From positions 1 through 25,395 of the forward strand of contig CANIRI010000003.1 of NCBI GenBank assembly GCA_947469815.1: a stretch of 25,395 nucleotides of DNA, in the 5' to 3' direction. The notes beneath the pieces were generated by a model that saw nothing but the letters and a program-made list of their open reading frames with translations, did no database searches and was not told the origin of the DNA. The position numbers and the translations under genes were made by a program. Position 1 is the first letter of the stretch, and every line of letters starts with the position of its first letter. Below are positions 1-8,956 of the stretch, in pieces. This DNA is from Comamonadaceae bacterium (lineage in GTDB: Bacteria > Pseudomonadota > Gammaproteobacteria > Burkholderiales > Burkholderiaceae_C).

Positions 1-257
1 GCGATTTTGTCGCCGAATTCTTTTTCCAAGGCCTTGCGCGCGTTGTCGTGCGCAAAGGTCCAGCCGCCGTCGCCCACGGGGCCGACATAAGCGAAAGCGA
101 TCTTCAGCGGCTCAGGCTTGGGCGCGGGCGCGGGTGCCTCTGCTGCGGGGGCGGGCGCTGGCGGCTCCTCTTTTTTGCCGCAGCCAATCAGGGCCACCGA
201 TGCGGCAGCACCGATCACTGCCAGCTTGAGCAGGGAACGCAATTGCAAATCTGTCAT
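1..257 (-). CDS. BMP-family ABC transporter substrate-binding lipoprotein (partial, N-terminal 85 residues)
   Basis: This is the 5' part of a gene that runs off the left edge. The ATG is at 257, with AAAGGA at 264-269 ending 6 nt upstream, so the start is well supported. The protein opens with a lipoprotein signal: a charged start, a hydrophobic stretch and the lipobox LIGC with Cys26 as lipidation site. A Pro/Ala/Glu-rich tether of about 20 residues follows, and then the first beta strand of a periplasmic binding fold (KIAFAYVGPVGDGGWTFAHD). That strand, and the position after two permeases and a two-domain ATPase, match the BMP/PnrA family, which binds purine nucleosides in the characterised members. 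The protein would be anchored in the inner membrane and feed substrate to the permeases. The real ligand cannot be told from this fragment. The C-terminal two thirds or more is missing. Confidence 0.85.
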   Translation of the reverse strand, partial: MTDLQLRSLLKLAVIGAAASVALIGCGKKEEPPAPAPAAEAPAPAPKPEPLKIAFAYVGPVGDGGWTFAHDNARKALEKEFGDKI

Positions 258-334
258 GTCAAGTCCTTTGAAAAAACAACGGGGAAAGTGAAGAAAAAAC
301 GAAAATTATCAGGAACCGAATTCGCTTACCCGGG
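258..334 (-). other. Short spacer between the second permease and the BMP lipoprotein gene
   Basis: This 77-bp spacer is AT-richer than its surroundings and holds the Shine-Dalgarno AAAGGA of the lipoprotein gene at 264-269. The minus strand has pyrimidine- and T-rich stretches but no hairpin followed by a T run, so I see no terminator. I see no convincing -35/-10 pair either. A spacer here could allow the binding protein to be expressed at a different level from the permeases, which is common in ABC importers, but the sequence does not show how. Confidence 0.4.
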
Positions 335-1264
335 CTAAGGCTGAAAGGGCTTTCCGAGCGAAGCTGGCATATTAATCCGAATCCAGGCCGGATTGCGGGA
401 AATCAGCACCAAAACAACGATTGTTGCCAGGTAAGGCAACATGCTCAGTAGCTGGCTGGGCACCTCGACGCCCGCGCCCTGCAAATGGAACTGCAGCATG
501 GTGACGCCGCCAAACAGGCAAGCACCCAACATCACGCGCACCGGCCGCCAGCTCGCAAACGTGGTCAAAGCCAAAGCAATCCAGCCCTTGCCGGCGACCA
601 TGCCCTCCACCCACAGCGGCGTGTAGACGATGCTGATGTACCCCCCAGCCAGCCCGCACAGCACGCCGCCCACCACGACGGCGGCAAAACGGATGCGGCG
701 CACCGGATAACCCAGCGCATGCGCCGACTCCGGGCTCTCACCCACACTGCGCAAAACCAGCCCGGCGCGGGTACGCCACAAAAACCAAGCGAGCGCCACA
801 GTAAACGCAATCGTGGCGTAAACCAGCGGATGCTGCTTGAACAAGGCGGAGCCGAGAAAGGGAATATCCGACAAATAGGGAATGGCGAAATTGACGCGCT
901 CCGGCATTTTTTGCTGCACATACGAGGTTCCCGCAAACGCCGAAAAACCCGCACCGAACAGACTCAGCGCCAGTCCGGTTGCGTGCTGGTTGGTGTTGAG
1001 CCAGATCACCAACACGCCGAAAATAGCCGCCATCAAGCCGCCGGCCAGCGCCCCGGCCACGAAACCGGCGACATCGCTACCGGTGTACACCACAGCGGCA
1101 AAACCGGCCAAAGCGGCGCACAGCATCATGCCCTCGGCACCCAGATTGACGATACCGGCACGCTCGTTGATCAGCAAGCCCAGCGCGGCCAAGCCCAGCA
1201 CGGTCCCGGCATTGAGCGTGGCTGCAATCAACAGCGCATACGACTGCAGGGTGACCGCGTCCAT
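335..1264 (-). CDS. ABC transporter permease, BMP/nucleoside type, second subunit
   Basis: A 309-residue, very hydrophobic integral membrane protein of the branched-chain amino acid/ribose permease superfamily (BPD_transp_2). The segment NLGAEGMM at about residues 40-47 is the family signature between the first membrane helices, and a cytoplasmic coupling segment lies near RSVGESPESAHALGYP. It should pair with the preceding permease to form the channel of a nucleoside- or purine-type importer. The frame stays open upstream, but ATG 1264 is preferred because it overlaps the stop of the preceding permease by one base (TGATG) and gives the normal family length. Resembles YufQ/NupQ-type subunits. 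Substrate is inferred from family only. Confidence 0.9.
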   Translation of the reverse strand: MDAVTLQSYALLIAATLNAGTVLGLAALGLLINERAGIVNLGAEGMMLCAALAGFAAVVYTGSDVAGFVAGALAGGLMAAIFGVLVIWLNTNQHATGLALSLFGAGFSAFAGTSYVQQKMPERVNFAIPYLSDIPFLGSALFKQHPLVYATIAFTVALAWFLWRTRAGLVLRSVGESPESAHALGYPVRRIRFAAVVVGGVLCGLAGGYISIVYTPLWVEGMVAGKGWIALALTTFASWRPVRVMLGACLFGGVTMLQFHLQGAGVEVPSQLLSMLPYLATIVVLVLISRNPAWIRINMPASLGKPFQP

Positions 1265-2355
1265 CAGTGGGCTCCTGCGGCGCTGGCCAGGGCAGCGCGC
1301 GGCTTGCTGCGCACCACCCGGTAATGGATCAGGGTGTCGCAGGCCAGCAGCGAAAACAGCAGCAGGCCCTGAAAGACACCGGTGAGCGACTTGGGCAAGC
1401 CCAGCCGCGATTGCGCGAGCTCCCCACCGATATAAAACATGCTCATGAGCACGCTGGACAAAATCAGGCCACCTGGATGCAAGCGCCCGACAAAGGCCAC
1501 GATGATGGCGGCAAATCCGTAGCCGGCCGGTACATAAGGTGTGAGCTGGCCAATGGGGCCGGCCACTTCCAAGGCACCGGCCAGACCGGCAAAGCCACCC
1601 GATACCAGCATCGCGGTCCACAGCGCGCTGCGGGAAGAAAAACCGGCGTAGCGCGCCGCAGCCGGGGCGATACCGCCCACCTGCTGGGCAAAACCAGCCC
1701 GGGTCCGGAAAAGAAACACCCACACCAGACCGGCGCCCACCACGGCAATCAGCACGCCAATATGCATGCGCGAGCTGACAAAGAGCCTTGGGATTTTGGT
1801 CGCAGCTTCAAACATCTGGGTTTGTGGAAAGTTGTAGCCATTGGGGTCTTTCCAGGGGCCGAAGACCAGAAAACCCAGCACCTGCACAGCCACATACACC
1901 AGCATCAAACTCACCAGAATCTCGTTGGCGTTGAAACGGTCGCGCAGCCAAGCGGTCAAACCGCCCCAGACCATGCCGCCGAAGGTTCCCGCCAGAAGCA
2001 GCGGCAACACAATCCACTTGCTGCCACCGGGCTCGGCCAACAAAGCCACACCGGATGCCGCCACCGCACCCATGACGTACTGCCCCTCGGCGCCGATATT
2101 CCAGACGTTGGAGCGGAAGGCCACAGCCAGGCCCAGCGCGATCAAAAGCAAGGGCGTGGCTTTGACCACCAACTCACCCAGCGCATAACCCGATCGCAGC
2201 GGTTCCCAGAAAAACACGGCCAGGCCGCGCACCGGGTCTTTACCCAACAAGAGAAACAGCGCCACCCCCAACAACACCGTAACCAGCAGCGCCAGCAAGG
2301 GCGAGGCGTAAACCCACCAGCGGGACGGCTCGGCACGGGCTTGCAGGCGCAACAT
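1264..2355 (-). CDS. ABC transporter permease, BMP/nucleoside type, first subunit
   Basis: A 363-residue multi-spanning inner-membrane permease. The family motif NIGAEGQ is at residues 86-92, right after a hydrophobic stretch. It resembles YufP/NupP-type subunits, which are longer than their partner because of an extra N-terminal region. I chose ATG 2355 because it overlaps the stop of the ATPase gene by one base (TGATG), the same arrangement as at the next junction. An in-frame start at 2385 would add ten residues and overlap the ATPase gene by 31 bases. It most likely heterodimerises with the second permease and is driven by the two-domain ATPase. Confidence 0.9.
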   Translation of the reverse strand: MLRLQARAEPSRWWVYASPLLALLVTVLLGVALFLLLGKDPVRGLAVFFWEPLRSGYALGELVVKATPLLLIALGLAVAFRSNVWNIGAEGQYVMGAVAASGVALLAEPGGSKWIVLPLLLAGTFGGMVWGGLTAWLRDRFNANEILVSLMLVYVAVQVLGFLVFGPWKDPNGYNFPQTQMFEAATKIPRLFVSSRMHIGVLIAVVGAGLVWVFLFRTRAGFAQQVGGIAPAAARYAGFSSRSALWTAMLVSGGFAGLAGALEVAGPIGQLTPYVPAGYGFAAIIVAFVGRLHPGGLILSSVLMSMFYIGGELAQSRLGLPKSLTGVFQGLLLFSLLACDTLIHYRVVRSKPRAALASAAGAH

Positions 2356-3893
2356 CAGGCGGTGCTCCACAGGCCGCTCATCCACTGCCCGACCTGCTCG
2401 ACGGTGGCGTCGGCAATCGGCAAGGCCGGCGACAAAGCGCCCTGCGCCATCACCTGCAGTCGGTCGGCCATTTGGAACAGCTCGTCGAGCTCTTCACTCA
2501 CCAGCAGTACAGCGCAACCCGCGTCGCGCATCGCCAAAATAGCGGCCCGTATTTGCGCGGACGCCCCTACATCCACGCCCCAGGTGGGCTGGCTGACGAT
2601 GAAGCAACGGGGCTTGGCGTCGATCTCGCGGCCGACGATGAATTTCTGCAAATTACCGCCCGACAGCGATCGCGCCGCCGCAGTACTTCCGTGGGCTTTG
2701 ACTTTGAAACGGTCGATGATGCTGTTGGCCCGCGTGCGCAACAAAGCGGTATCGATCCAGCCACCCATCCAGCGCTGCGACTGCACCGCTTCTTCGCGCG
2801 TCAGCAGCAGGTTATCGGCCAGACTCAGCGGCGGTACCGCGCCACGACCCAGGCGTTCTTCGGGGACGAAATGCAAACCCAGCCCGCGCCGCGCAGCCGG
2901 CCCGGCGGCAGATACATCCACGCCGTCAATCAGCACCGTACCCAAAGGCGCTCGGCGGTCTTCGCCCGAGAGCGCGCGCAGCAACTCCTGCTGGCCGTTG
3001 CCCGAGACCCCGGCAATGCCCAGAACCTCGCCCGCATGCATTTGCAGGCTGATCCCCTGCAAATCGACTCCGTACTGATCCGACCGCGCCAGATGCAAAC
3101 TGCGCACTTCCATCACCGTCGCACCCGCCTTCTGCACCCGGCGGGCCAGCGCCGGTGGCTCGGAGCCGATCATCAGGCGCGACAGCGAGGCATTGGATTC
3201 CTGTGCCGGGACGCACACGCCGGTCACGCGCCCGCCGCGCAAAACAGTGCACGCGGTACACAGGGCGCGGATTTCGTGCAGCTTGTGGCTGATGTACAAA
3301 ATACTGCAACCCTCGCTGGCCAACTGGCGCAGCACCACAAAGAGCTTTTCGACGGCCTGCGGTGTCAGCACCGAAGTCGGCTCATCCAGAATCAGAATGG
3401 TGGGGTTGGCAAGCAAAGCGCGGATGATTTCCACCCGCTGCATTTCGCCCACGCTGAGCGTGTGCACCGGCCGCTCGGGGTCAATATCCAGCCCATAGTG
3501 GCTGGCTTTGGCAACCATCAGCGTGCGGGTCTCCTCCAGCGTGGGGCCGGGCTCCAATCCCAGCCACACGTTCTCGGCGACCGTTGCTGTATGGAAGAGA
3601 TTGAAATGCTGAAAAACCATGGCCACGCCCAGGGCGCGCGCCTCGCGGGGGTTGTTGATGCGCACGGCCCGGCCATCGACTTCGATACTGCCGGCGTCCA
3701 TTTGCACGCTGCCGTAAATGATTTTCATCAGCGTGGACTTGCCCGCGCCGTTCTCGCCCAGCACCGCGTGGATTTCGCCGGGCAGCAGCGTCAGAGACAC
3801 CCCATCATTGGCCACCGTGCCGGGATAGGCTTTGGTGATACCGGTGAGTTGGAGGCGGGGAATGTCCATCAAGGTGGTAAGTAAAGCCGACAT
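2355..3893 (-). CDS. ABC transporter ATPase with two nucleotide-binding domains, BMP/nucleoside or sugar type
   Basis: A 512-residue tandem ABC ATPase that energises the importer whose permeases follow it. Domain 1 is complete: Walker A GENGAGKS at 46-53, Q-loop VFQHF at 93-97, signature LSVGE at 146-150, Walker B LILDEPT at 167-173 and the switch His in ISHKLHE near 203. Domain 2 is degenerate in the way typical of this family: GVSGNGQQ at 295-302 lacks the Walker A Lys, and the Walker B region reads FIVSQPTWGVD, without the catalytic Glu; its signature LSGGN (410-414) is intact. So one hydrolytic site probably does most of the work. The start is uncertain: ATG 3893 is given, ATG 3869 also fits (504 residues), and neither has a clear Shine-Dalgarno. 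It is divergent from the pirin gene. Confidence 0.9.
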   Translation of the reverse strand: MSALLTTLMDIPRLQLTGITKAYPGTVANDGVSLTLLPGEIHAVLGENGAGKSTLMKIIYGSVQMDAGSIEVDGRAVRINNPREARALGVAMVFQHFNLFHTATVAENVWLGLEPGPTLEETRTLMVAKASHYGLDIDPERPVHTLSVGEMQRVEIIRALLANPTILILDEPTSVLTPQAVEKLFVVLRQLASEGCSILYISHKLHEIRALCTACTVLRGGRVTGVCVPAQESNASLSRLMIGSEPPALARRVQKAGATVMEVRSLHLARSDQYGVDLQGISLQMHAGEVLGIAGVSGNGQQELLRALSGEDRRAPLGTVLIDGVDVSAAGPAARRGLGLHFVPEERLGRGAVPPLSLADNLLLTREEAVQSQRWMGGWIDTALLRTRANSIIDRFKVKAHGSTAAARSLSGGNLQKFIVGREIDAKPRCFIVSQPTWGVDVGASAQIRAAILAMRDAGCAVLLVSEELDELFQMADRLQVMAQGALSPALPIADATVEQVGQWMSGLWSTA

Positions 3894-3966
3894 CGTAACG
3901 GCTGCGCTGCCTGGCGGCCCAAAAAATGGCACAAGCCGTTAAGCTTGGTTCTTTTTGGAGTCTGAC
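3894..3966. promoter_or_regulatory. Divergent intergenic region between the ABC importer and the pirin gene
   Basis: This 73-bp gap is the only place in the window where two gene units diverge, so promoters for both the importer operon (minus) and pirin-degS (plus) should lie here or run into the adjoining 5' ends. It contains a run of six A (T on the minus strand) and the pirin Shine-Dalgarno GGAG at 3957-3960. I cannot assign a -35/-10 pair to either side with confidence, and I see no clear operator. The location is an inference from gene orientation. Confidence 0.4.
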
Positions 3967-5016
3967 GTGCCTGACAGCCCCATCCTGAGCCACCAGCCGC
4001 TGGGCTTCCCATGGCAAACCATCGATCCGTTCTTGTTTTGCGTTCACCACGACGACGCCTACCCCGCGGGTAACGCGTCCATGGGGCCGCAGGCTTCCTT
4101 GCAGGGGCGCAACCTGGGCCAGGACTTTGGCCGCAAAGACGGTTGGAGCATGTACCACGGCCAGACCGTGCCCGGCTTTCCTTCGCATCCGCACCGCGGC
4201 TTTGAGACCGTGACCATCGTGCGCCAGGGCTTTATTGACCACTCGGATTCGCTGGGCGCCACGGCGCGCTTTGGCGCCGGTGATGTGCAGTGGCTGACTG
4301 CGGGCAAGGGCATCGTGCACTGCGAGATGTTTCCGCTGCGCCAAACAGACGCGCCCAACCCCGCCGAGCTGTTCCAAATCTGGCTGAACCTGCCAGCCAA
4401 AAATAAAATGGCCGAACCGCACTTCACCATGCTGTGGAATGAGCGGATCGAAAACCTGCGGCTCAGCGATGCGAGTGGACGCGCCAGCACGGTACGGGTG
4501 GTGGCCGGGCATTTCGCCACGCCTGGCGGCAGCGCGCGCGGCCTGCCACCGCCACCGGCCTCGTGGGCCAGCCAAACCGACGCGGATGTGGCGATCTGGA
4601 CTATTCATATGGCAGCTGGGGCGCGTCTGACGCTACCTCCGGCCGCGCACAGTGCCACGCGCAGGCAGCTGTATTTCTTCCGTGGACAAACCTTGGACAT
4701 CGGCGGGCACAGCGTAAAAGTGCAAACCGTCACCGAAGTCGGGGCGCAAGACGCCCTGGAGCTGAGCAATGGCGATGCCACTTGCGAACTCTTGGTGCTG
4801 CAAGGCCGCCCCATCGGCGAGCCCGTGGCGCAATACGGCCCGTTTGTGATGAATACCCAGGCCGAAGTGGCGCAAGCCTTTGCGGATTACCGGCGCACCG
4901 AATTCGGTGGCTGGCCCTGGCCTGCCACCGATCCGGTGCATCCACGCGAACGCGGCCGCTTTGCCCGCCATGCCGATGGGCATGTGGAAGAAGCCCCTGT
5001 CGGCAGCGCGGCCTAA
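3967..5016 (+). CDS. Pirin family protein (cupin)
   Basis: A 349-residue bicupin of the pirin family. The N-terminal cupin carries the metal-binding set seen in pirins: His74 and His76 in HPHRGFET, then His118 and Glu120 in GKGIVHCE. The flanking segment GAGDVQWLTAGKGI is also typical. Bacterial pirins are soluble proteins, and some (such as YhhW) have quercetinase activity while others bind metabolic enzymes, so the exact role is open. The GTG start at 3967 is chosen because GGAG lies 6 nt upstream; a TTG at 3955 is in frame but would sit on that Shine-Dalgarno. The protein is longer than the roughly 290 residues of many pirins, with extra sequence in the second half (Pro- and Ala-rich near residue 200). 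It is followed 31 bp later by the degS-like gene on the same strand. Confidence 0.9.
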   Translation: MPDSPILSHQPLGFPWQTIDPFLFCVHHDDAYPAGNASMGPQASLQGRNLGQDFGRKDGWSMYHGQTVPGFPSHPHRGFETVTIVRQGFIDHSDSLGATARFGAGDVQWLTAGKGIVHCEMFPLRQTDAPNPAELFQIWLNLPAKNKMAEPHFTMLWNERIENLRLSDASGRASTVRVVAGHFATPGGSARGLPPPPASWASQTDADVAIWTIHMAAGARLTLPPAAHSATRRQLYFFRGQTLDIGGHSVKVQTVTEVGAQDALELSNGDATCELLVLQGRPIGEPVAQYGPFVMNTQAEVAQAFADYRRTEFGGWPWPATDPVHPRERGRFARHADGHVEEAPVGSAA

Positions 5017-5047
5017 AATTCCCCCTATCCCTAACGAATCACGCCTG

Positions 5048-6180
<1,133 letters not shown>

Positions 6181-6184
<4 letters not shown>

Positions 6185-6196
6185 TCGCCCTATCAG
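6181..6196. other. Symmetric inverted repeat holding both stop codons of convergent degS and tatC
   Basis: The sequence is CTGAT, six bases, ATCAG: a perfect 5-bp inverted repeat whose two arms contain the TGA stop of degS (6182-6184, plus) and the TGA stop of tatC (6193-6195, minus). There is no T run on either side, so it is not a classical intrinsic terminator, and five base pairs is weak. It is recorded because it is the whole space between two convergent genes. Confidence 0.45.
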
Positions 6197-7002
6197 ACGG
6201 GGTTTTGTTGCTCCGCGCTGGCGTCCGGCGTCTCGTCGTCAGGCGCTTTGCTGTAGCGCATGAAGATTTGCGCAGCCCAGATGCCGACCTCATACAAAAT
6301 CACCATGGGCACCAGCAGCGCAATCATGGAAACTGGATCGGGCGGAGTCACCAGCCCGGAAACAGCGGCTGCACCCACCACGAAATAGGTGCGAAAGGCC
6401 TTGAGTTGCTCAATCGTCACCACGCGCATGCGGGCCAGAATCACCACCACAATCGGCACCTCGAACGCCACACCAAAGGCAATGAACATGGTCACCACAA
6501 AGTCCAGATAAGCCTCGATGTCCGGGCTGACCGCTACAGCCGATGGAGCCATGCGCTGGATCGCCGGAAACGCTTGCCCGAAGACAAAGAAATAGCAAAA
6601 CGCCGCGCCCGCATAAAAAAGCAAGGTGCTCGCGGCGACCAGCGGCACCACCAGGCGCTTCTCATGCCGGTACAGGCCCGGCGCGACAAAAGCCCACATC
6701 TGGTACAGCACCCAGGGCAAGGCGGCCGCCAGCGCAGCGAGCACGGTGACCTTGATCGGCACCAGAAACGGCGAGACCACGCCCACCGCAATCATCTTAG
6801 AGCCTTCGGGCAGCGAGCGCACCAGCGGCATCGCCAGGTAGTCGTACATCTGCGAAGGGCCGGGGAAAAAACACAAAACCGCAAAAATCGCCCCGATGCC
6901 ATAAACCGCTTTGAGCAGGCGGTCGCGCAGCTCAAACAGGTGCTGGATGAAAGGCTGCTCGGTGCCGGCCAGTTCGTCCGGTGAATTGCTGGGCGTGCTC
7001 AT
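6193..7002 (-). CDS. tatC: Sec-independent translocase subunit TatC
   Basis: A 269-residue inner-membrane protein of the normal TatC size with six predicted hydrophobic segments. TatC with TatB forms the receptor that binds twin-arginine signal peptides of folded exported proteins. The conserved N-terminal cytoplasmic motif HLFELRDRL is at residues 21-29, including the Glu and Arg important for signal-peptide recognition. The segment FGVAFEVP carries the conserved membrane-embedded Glu. The start overlaps the tatB stop by 4 bp (ATGA), so translation is probably coupled. The C-terminal tail is acidic and polar, as usual. It is the last gene of the long minus-strand run. Confidence 0.97.
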   Translation of the reverse strand: MSTPSNSPDELAGTEQPFIQHLFELRDRLLKAVYGIGAIFAVLCFFPGPSQMYDYLAMPLVRSLPEGSKMIAVGVVSPFLVPIKVTVLAALAAALPWVLYQMWAFVAPGLYRHEKRLVVPLVAASTLLFYAGAAFCYFFVFGQAFPAIQRMAPSAVAVSPDIEAYLDFVVTMFIAFGVAFEVPIVVVILARMRVVTIEQLKAFRTYFVVGAAAVSGLVTPPDPVSMIALLVPMVILYEVGIWAAQIFMRYSKAPDDETPDASAEQQNPV

Positions 7003-7445
7003 GAACGGAGTTTGGCAGGCCGGTGGCGCGCCACCCGCGCAGCGCCAGACTGCACCCGCGTGCGCACCCGGTTACCGGCCTTGTACCACTGGGGCTTGGC
7101 GCTGACCTTGTTACGCCAACCGCGTTTGCGGGGCATGTACTGGGGCGTTCGCCGCCAAACCTCGGAACCCGGGGGCTCTTCAAGGACTGCGTTCAAATCG
7201 TCGGCCGTGGTTTGGATGGAGTTATGCACATCGTGGGCGGCGCTTTCCATGGTCTCGCGCATTTTGCGCAACTCTTCCAGATCCATGGACTTGTTCACTT
7301 CGGACTTGACATCGGCAACATAGCGGCGTGCACGGCCCACAAGTGCCCCAATGGTGCGGGCTACCGACGGCAGTTTTTCAGGCCCGATCACCACCAGCGC
7401 AATGCCACCAATGATGGCGAGCTTGGTAACGCCAATATCAAACAC
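6999..7445 (-). CDS. tatB: Sec-independent translocase subunit TatB
   Basis: A 148-residue protein with an N-terminal membrane helix (about residues 5-21), the hinge GPEKLP and an amphipathic helix, then a long charged cytoplasmic tail. TatB pairs with TatC to bind twin-arginine signal peptides. The start is GTG at 7445: the encoded MFDIGVTK lines up with known TatB N-termini, and no ATG is available. No Shine-Dalgarno is visible; the leader instead has a run of six C just upstream. The last 50 or so residues are strongly basic with many Arg, Lys and Trp, a shape I associate with betaproteobacterial TatB. It lies 35 bp after tatA and overlaps tatC by 4 bp. Confidence 0.95.
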   Translation of the reverse strand: MFDIGVTKLAIIGGIALVVIGPEKLPSVARTIGALVGRARRYVADVKSEVNKSMDLEELRKMRETMESAAHDVHNSIQTTADDLNAVLEEPPGSEVWRRTPQYMPRKRGWRNKVSAKPQWYKAGNRVRTRVQSGAARVARHRPAKLRS

Positions 7446-7480
7446 AGGGGGGAAATTTCAACAAACGCGCGGGCAAGCCA

Positions 7481-7729
7481 TCAATGCTTGGTTTTCGCCT
7501 CGACGTCAATGGTCTCTTTGGCCGCAACGGGGGGTGCGGCGCTCACTTGCTGGGTATGCGGAGCGACAACGGGCGACTCTGGGGGCTTTTCCGTACCGTC
7601 TTTCATGCCGTCTTTGAAGCCTTTAACCGCGCCGCCCAGATCGGATCCGATATTGCGCAATTTCTTGGTGCCGAAAATCACGATGATGATCACCAAAAAT
7701 ATGATCAGATGCGTGGTGGAAAGTCCCAT
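7481..7729 (-). CDS. tatA: Sec-independent translocase pore subunit TatA
   Basis: An 82-residue single-span protein. It has an N-terminal helix of about 16 residues rich in Ile and Val, the hinge [10 protein letters not shown], and an amphipathic helix containing [15 protein letters not shown], then a polar low-complexity tail. TatA polymerises to form the translocation path once TatBC has bound a substrate. It has the best ribosome binding site in this stretch: AGGAG at 7736-7740, 6 nt before ATG 7729, consistent with TatA being needed in excess. It follows hinT after 63 bp. Confidence 0.96.
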   Translation of the reverse strand: MGLSTTHLIIFLVIIIVIFGTKKLRNIGSDLGGAVKGFKDGMKDGTEKPPESPVVAPHTQQVSAAPPVAAKETIDVEAKTKH

Positions 7730-7735
7730 GGTTTT

Positions 7736-7740
7736 CTCCT
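7736..7740 (-). promoter_or_regulatory. Strong Shine-Dalgarno of tatA
   Basis: AGGAG on the minus strand with a 6-nt spacer to the tatA ATG. It contrasts with tatB, the next gene, which starts with GTG and shows no Shine-Dalgarno, and so could set a high TatA to TatB ratio. Confidence 0.75.
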
Positions 7741-7792
7741 AGATGCCGGTGTTCATTGCAAGGCGAAGATTATGACCGCAAGAGCGGCCGCA

Positions 7793-8161
7793 TCAGCCCC
7801 GCAGCCAGGGACGGGGGCCGCCCATGATGTGGAAATGCAAGTGGCGCACCTCTTGGCCCCCCTCGGTTCCGGTGTTGGTGACCACGCGATAACCCCCGTC
7901 TGGATAGGGGTTGCAGCCCTCTTGCAAGGCCAGGCGCGGGATCAAAGCCATCACGTGGCCCATCAAATCGCCGTGCGCGGGAGTAACCTGGGCCAGCGAA
8001 GGGATATGCGCTTTTGGGATCAACAAAAAATGCACCGGCGCCCAGGGGTTGATGTCGTGAAACGCATAAACCTGCGCATCCTCGTAAACCAGCCGCGACG
8101 GGATTTGCTTGGCGACGATCTTGCAAAAAATACAGTTCGGGTCGTGCTCGGCTGCACTCAT
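7793..8161 (-). CDS. hinT: HIT-family purine nucleoside phosphoramidase (HinT-like)
   Basis: A 122-residue soluble histidine-triad protein of normal length. The catalytic motif is His107-x-His109-x-His111 in HLHFHIMGG, and the N-terminal CIFCKI (Cys10, Cys13) is the HinT-type start that can bind zinc together with downstream His residues. HinT proteins hydrolyse AMP-lysine and other nucleoside phosphoramidates. The ATG at 8161 overlaps the hisE stop by 4 bp (ATGA), so it is co-translated with the histidine genes. A location next to hisE and tat is common in betaproteobacteria as far as I know, but no metabolic link is proven. Confidence 0.93.
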   Translation of the reverse strand: MSAAEHDPNCIFCKIVAKQIPSRLVYEDAQVYAFHDINPWAPVHFLLIPKAHIPSLAQVTPAHGDLMGHVMALIPRLALQEGCNPYPDGGYRVVTNTGTEGGQEVRHLHFHIMGGPRPWLRG

Positions 8162-8535
8162 GGTTCGTTTTCCTCACGCGACAAGGCTTTGCGCAGCGCT
8201 TTTTCCTCGATACCGCTGGTGCCGGCACGGCGCTGCAATTCGGCCAGCACATCGGCGGGGGACAAACCATAGTGGGCCAGGGCGACCAAGGTATGGAACC
8301 ACAGGTCGGCAACCTCGGCGACGATTTTGGCGGTATCGCCTCCGGCGTCAGCATCTTTGGCGGCCATCACTACCTCGGTGGCTTCCTCGCCAATCTTCTT
8401 TAGAAAAGCGTTGGGGCCTTGGTGGAGCAGCCGTGCCACGTAGCTGGCAGAAGCGTCTCCGCCGAGCGCGGGTTTGCGGCTCTCGATAACGGCGGCTAAC
8501 GCGGCCAGGATGTCGTGGGAGGCAGAAGAGGTCAT
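8158..8535 (-). CDS. hisE: Phosphoribosyl-ATP pyrophosphatase HisE
   Basis: A 125-residue alpha-helical MazG-like enzyme that removes pyrophosphate from phosphoribosyl-ATP, the second step of histidine synthesis. The metal-binding helices are visible as [15 protein letters not shown] and [13 protein letters not shown], with the expected Glu and Asp residues. It is a stand-alone protein rather than the HisIE fusion of enterobacteria. ATG 8535 gives the normal length; the frame is open further upstream, through hisI, but that part is shadow sequence. It follows hisI by 7 bp and overlaps hinT by 4 bp. Confidence 0.95.
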   Translation of the reverse strand: MTSSASHDILAALAAVIESRKPALGGDASASYVARLLHQGPNAFLKKIGEEATEVVMAAKDADAGGDTAKIVAEVADLWFHTLVALAHYGLSPADVLAELQRRAGTSGIEEKALRKALSREENEP

Positions 8536-8542
8536 GGGGCGT

Positions 8543-8956
8543 TCATGGGCCGTAAATGGTTGCGGGATCTTTGAGCACCGGGTCAACAGCCTGCCATTGT
8601 CCGTTGCGCAGCACACTGAAGAAGCAGCTGTGCCGTCCGGTATGGCAGGCGATGCCCGGGCTGTGGCCGCGCTGGGTGACGCGCAGCAAGACCACATCGT
8701 TGTCGCAATCGAGGCGGATTTCATGGACCGACTGCACATGGCCCGATTCTTCGCCTTTGAACCACAGTTTGTTGCGTGAGCGGCTGAAATACACGGCCCG
8801 CCCGAGTTCTGCAGTTTTCTGCAAAGCCTCGCGGTTCATCCAGGCAAACATCAACACATCGCCGCTGTCTTGCTCCTGCGCGATCACGGGTACCAGGCCC
8901 TTTTCATCCCAGCGCACGGCGTCCAGCCAAGCGGGCGTTGACGCGCTGCCGGTCAT
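8543..8956 (-). CDS. hisI: Phosphoribosyl-AMP cyclohydrolase HisI
   Basis: A 137-residue zinc enzyme that opens the purine ring of phosphoribosyl-AMP, the third step of histidine synthesis. The Mg-binding triad is Asp83, Asp85 and Asp87 with Cys84 in DCDND, and the zinc Cys pair is Cys104 and Cys111 in [13 protein letters not shown]. The mid-protein WxKGExSG motif is also present ([10 protein letters not shown]). It is not fused to HisE. The ATG overlaps the hisF stop by 4 bp, so the two are probably coupled. Confidence 0.96.
   Translation of the reverse strand: MTGSASTPAWLDAVRWDEKGLVPVIAQEQDSGDVLMFAWMNREALQKTAELGRAVYFSRSRNKLWFKGEESGHVQSVHEIRLDCDNDVVLLRVTQRGHSPGIACHTGRHSCFFSVLRNGQWQAVDPVLKDPATIYGP

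Noticed and set aside
1267..3078. Long plus-strand open frame of about 600 codons opposite the ABC permease and ATPase genes
   Set aside because: It is a mirror of GC-rich codon use on the minus strand. The encoded sequence is rich in Gln, His and Arg, shows no domain, and would overlap two well-supported genes completely.
2472..3884. Plus-strand open frame of 470 codons opposite the importer ATPase gene
   Set aside because: Same antisense effect; low-complexity Gln/His/Arg-rich product with no family features, opposite an ATPase with intact motifs.
2355..3893. Degenerate second ATPase domain as a sign of a decaying gene
   Set aside because: Loss of the Walker A Lys and catalytic Glu in domain 2 is typical of this family, and the frame is intact.
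7730..7792. Possible terminator between hinT and tatA (CCGC, TCTT, GCGG)
   Set aside because: The stem is only 4 bp and no T run follows, so termination is not supported.
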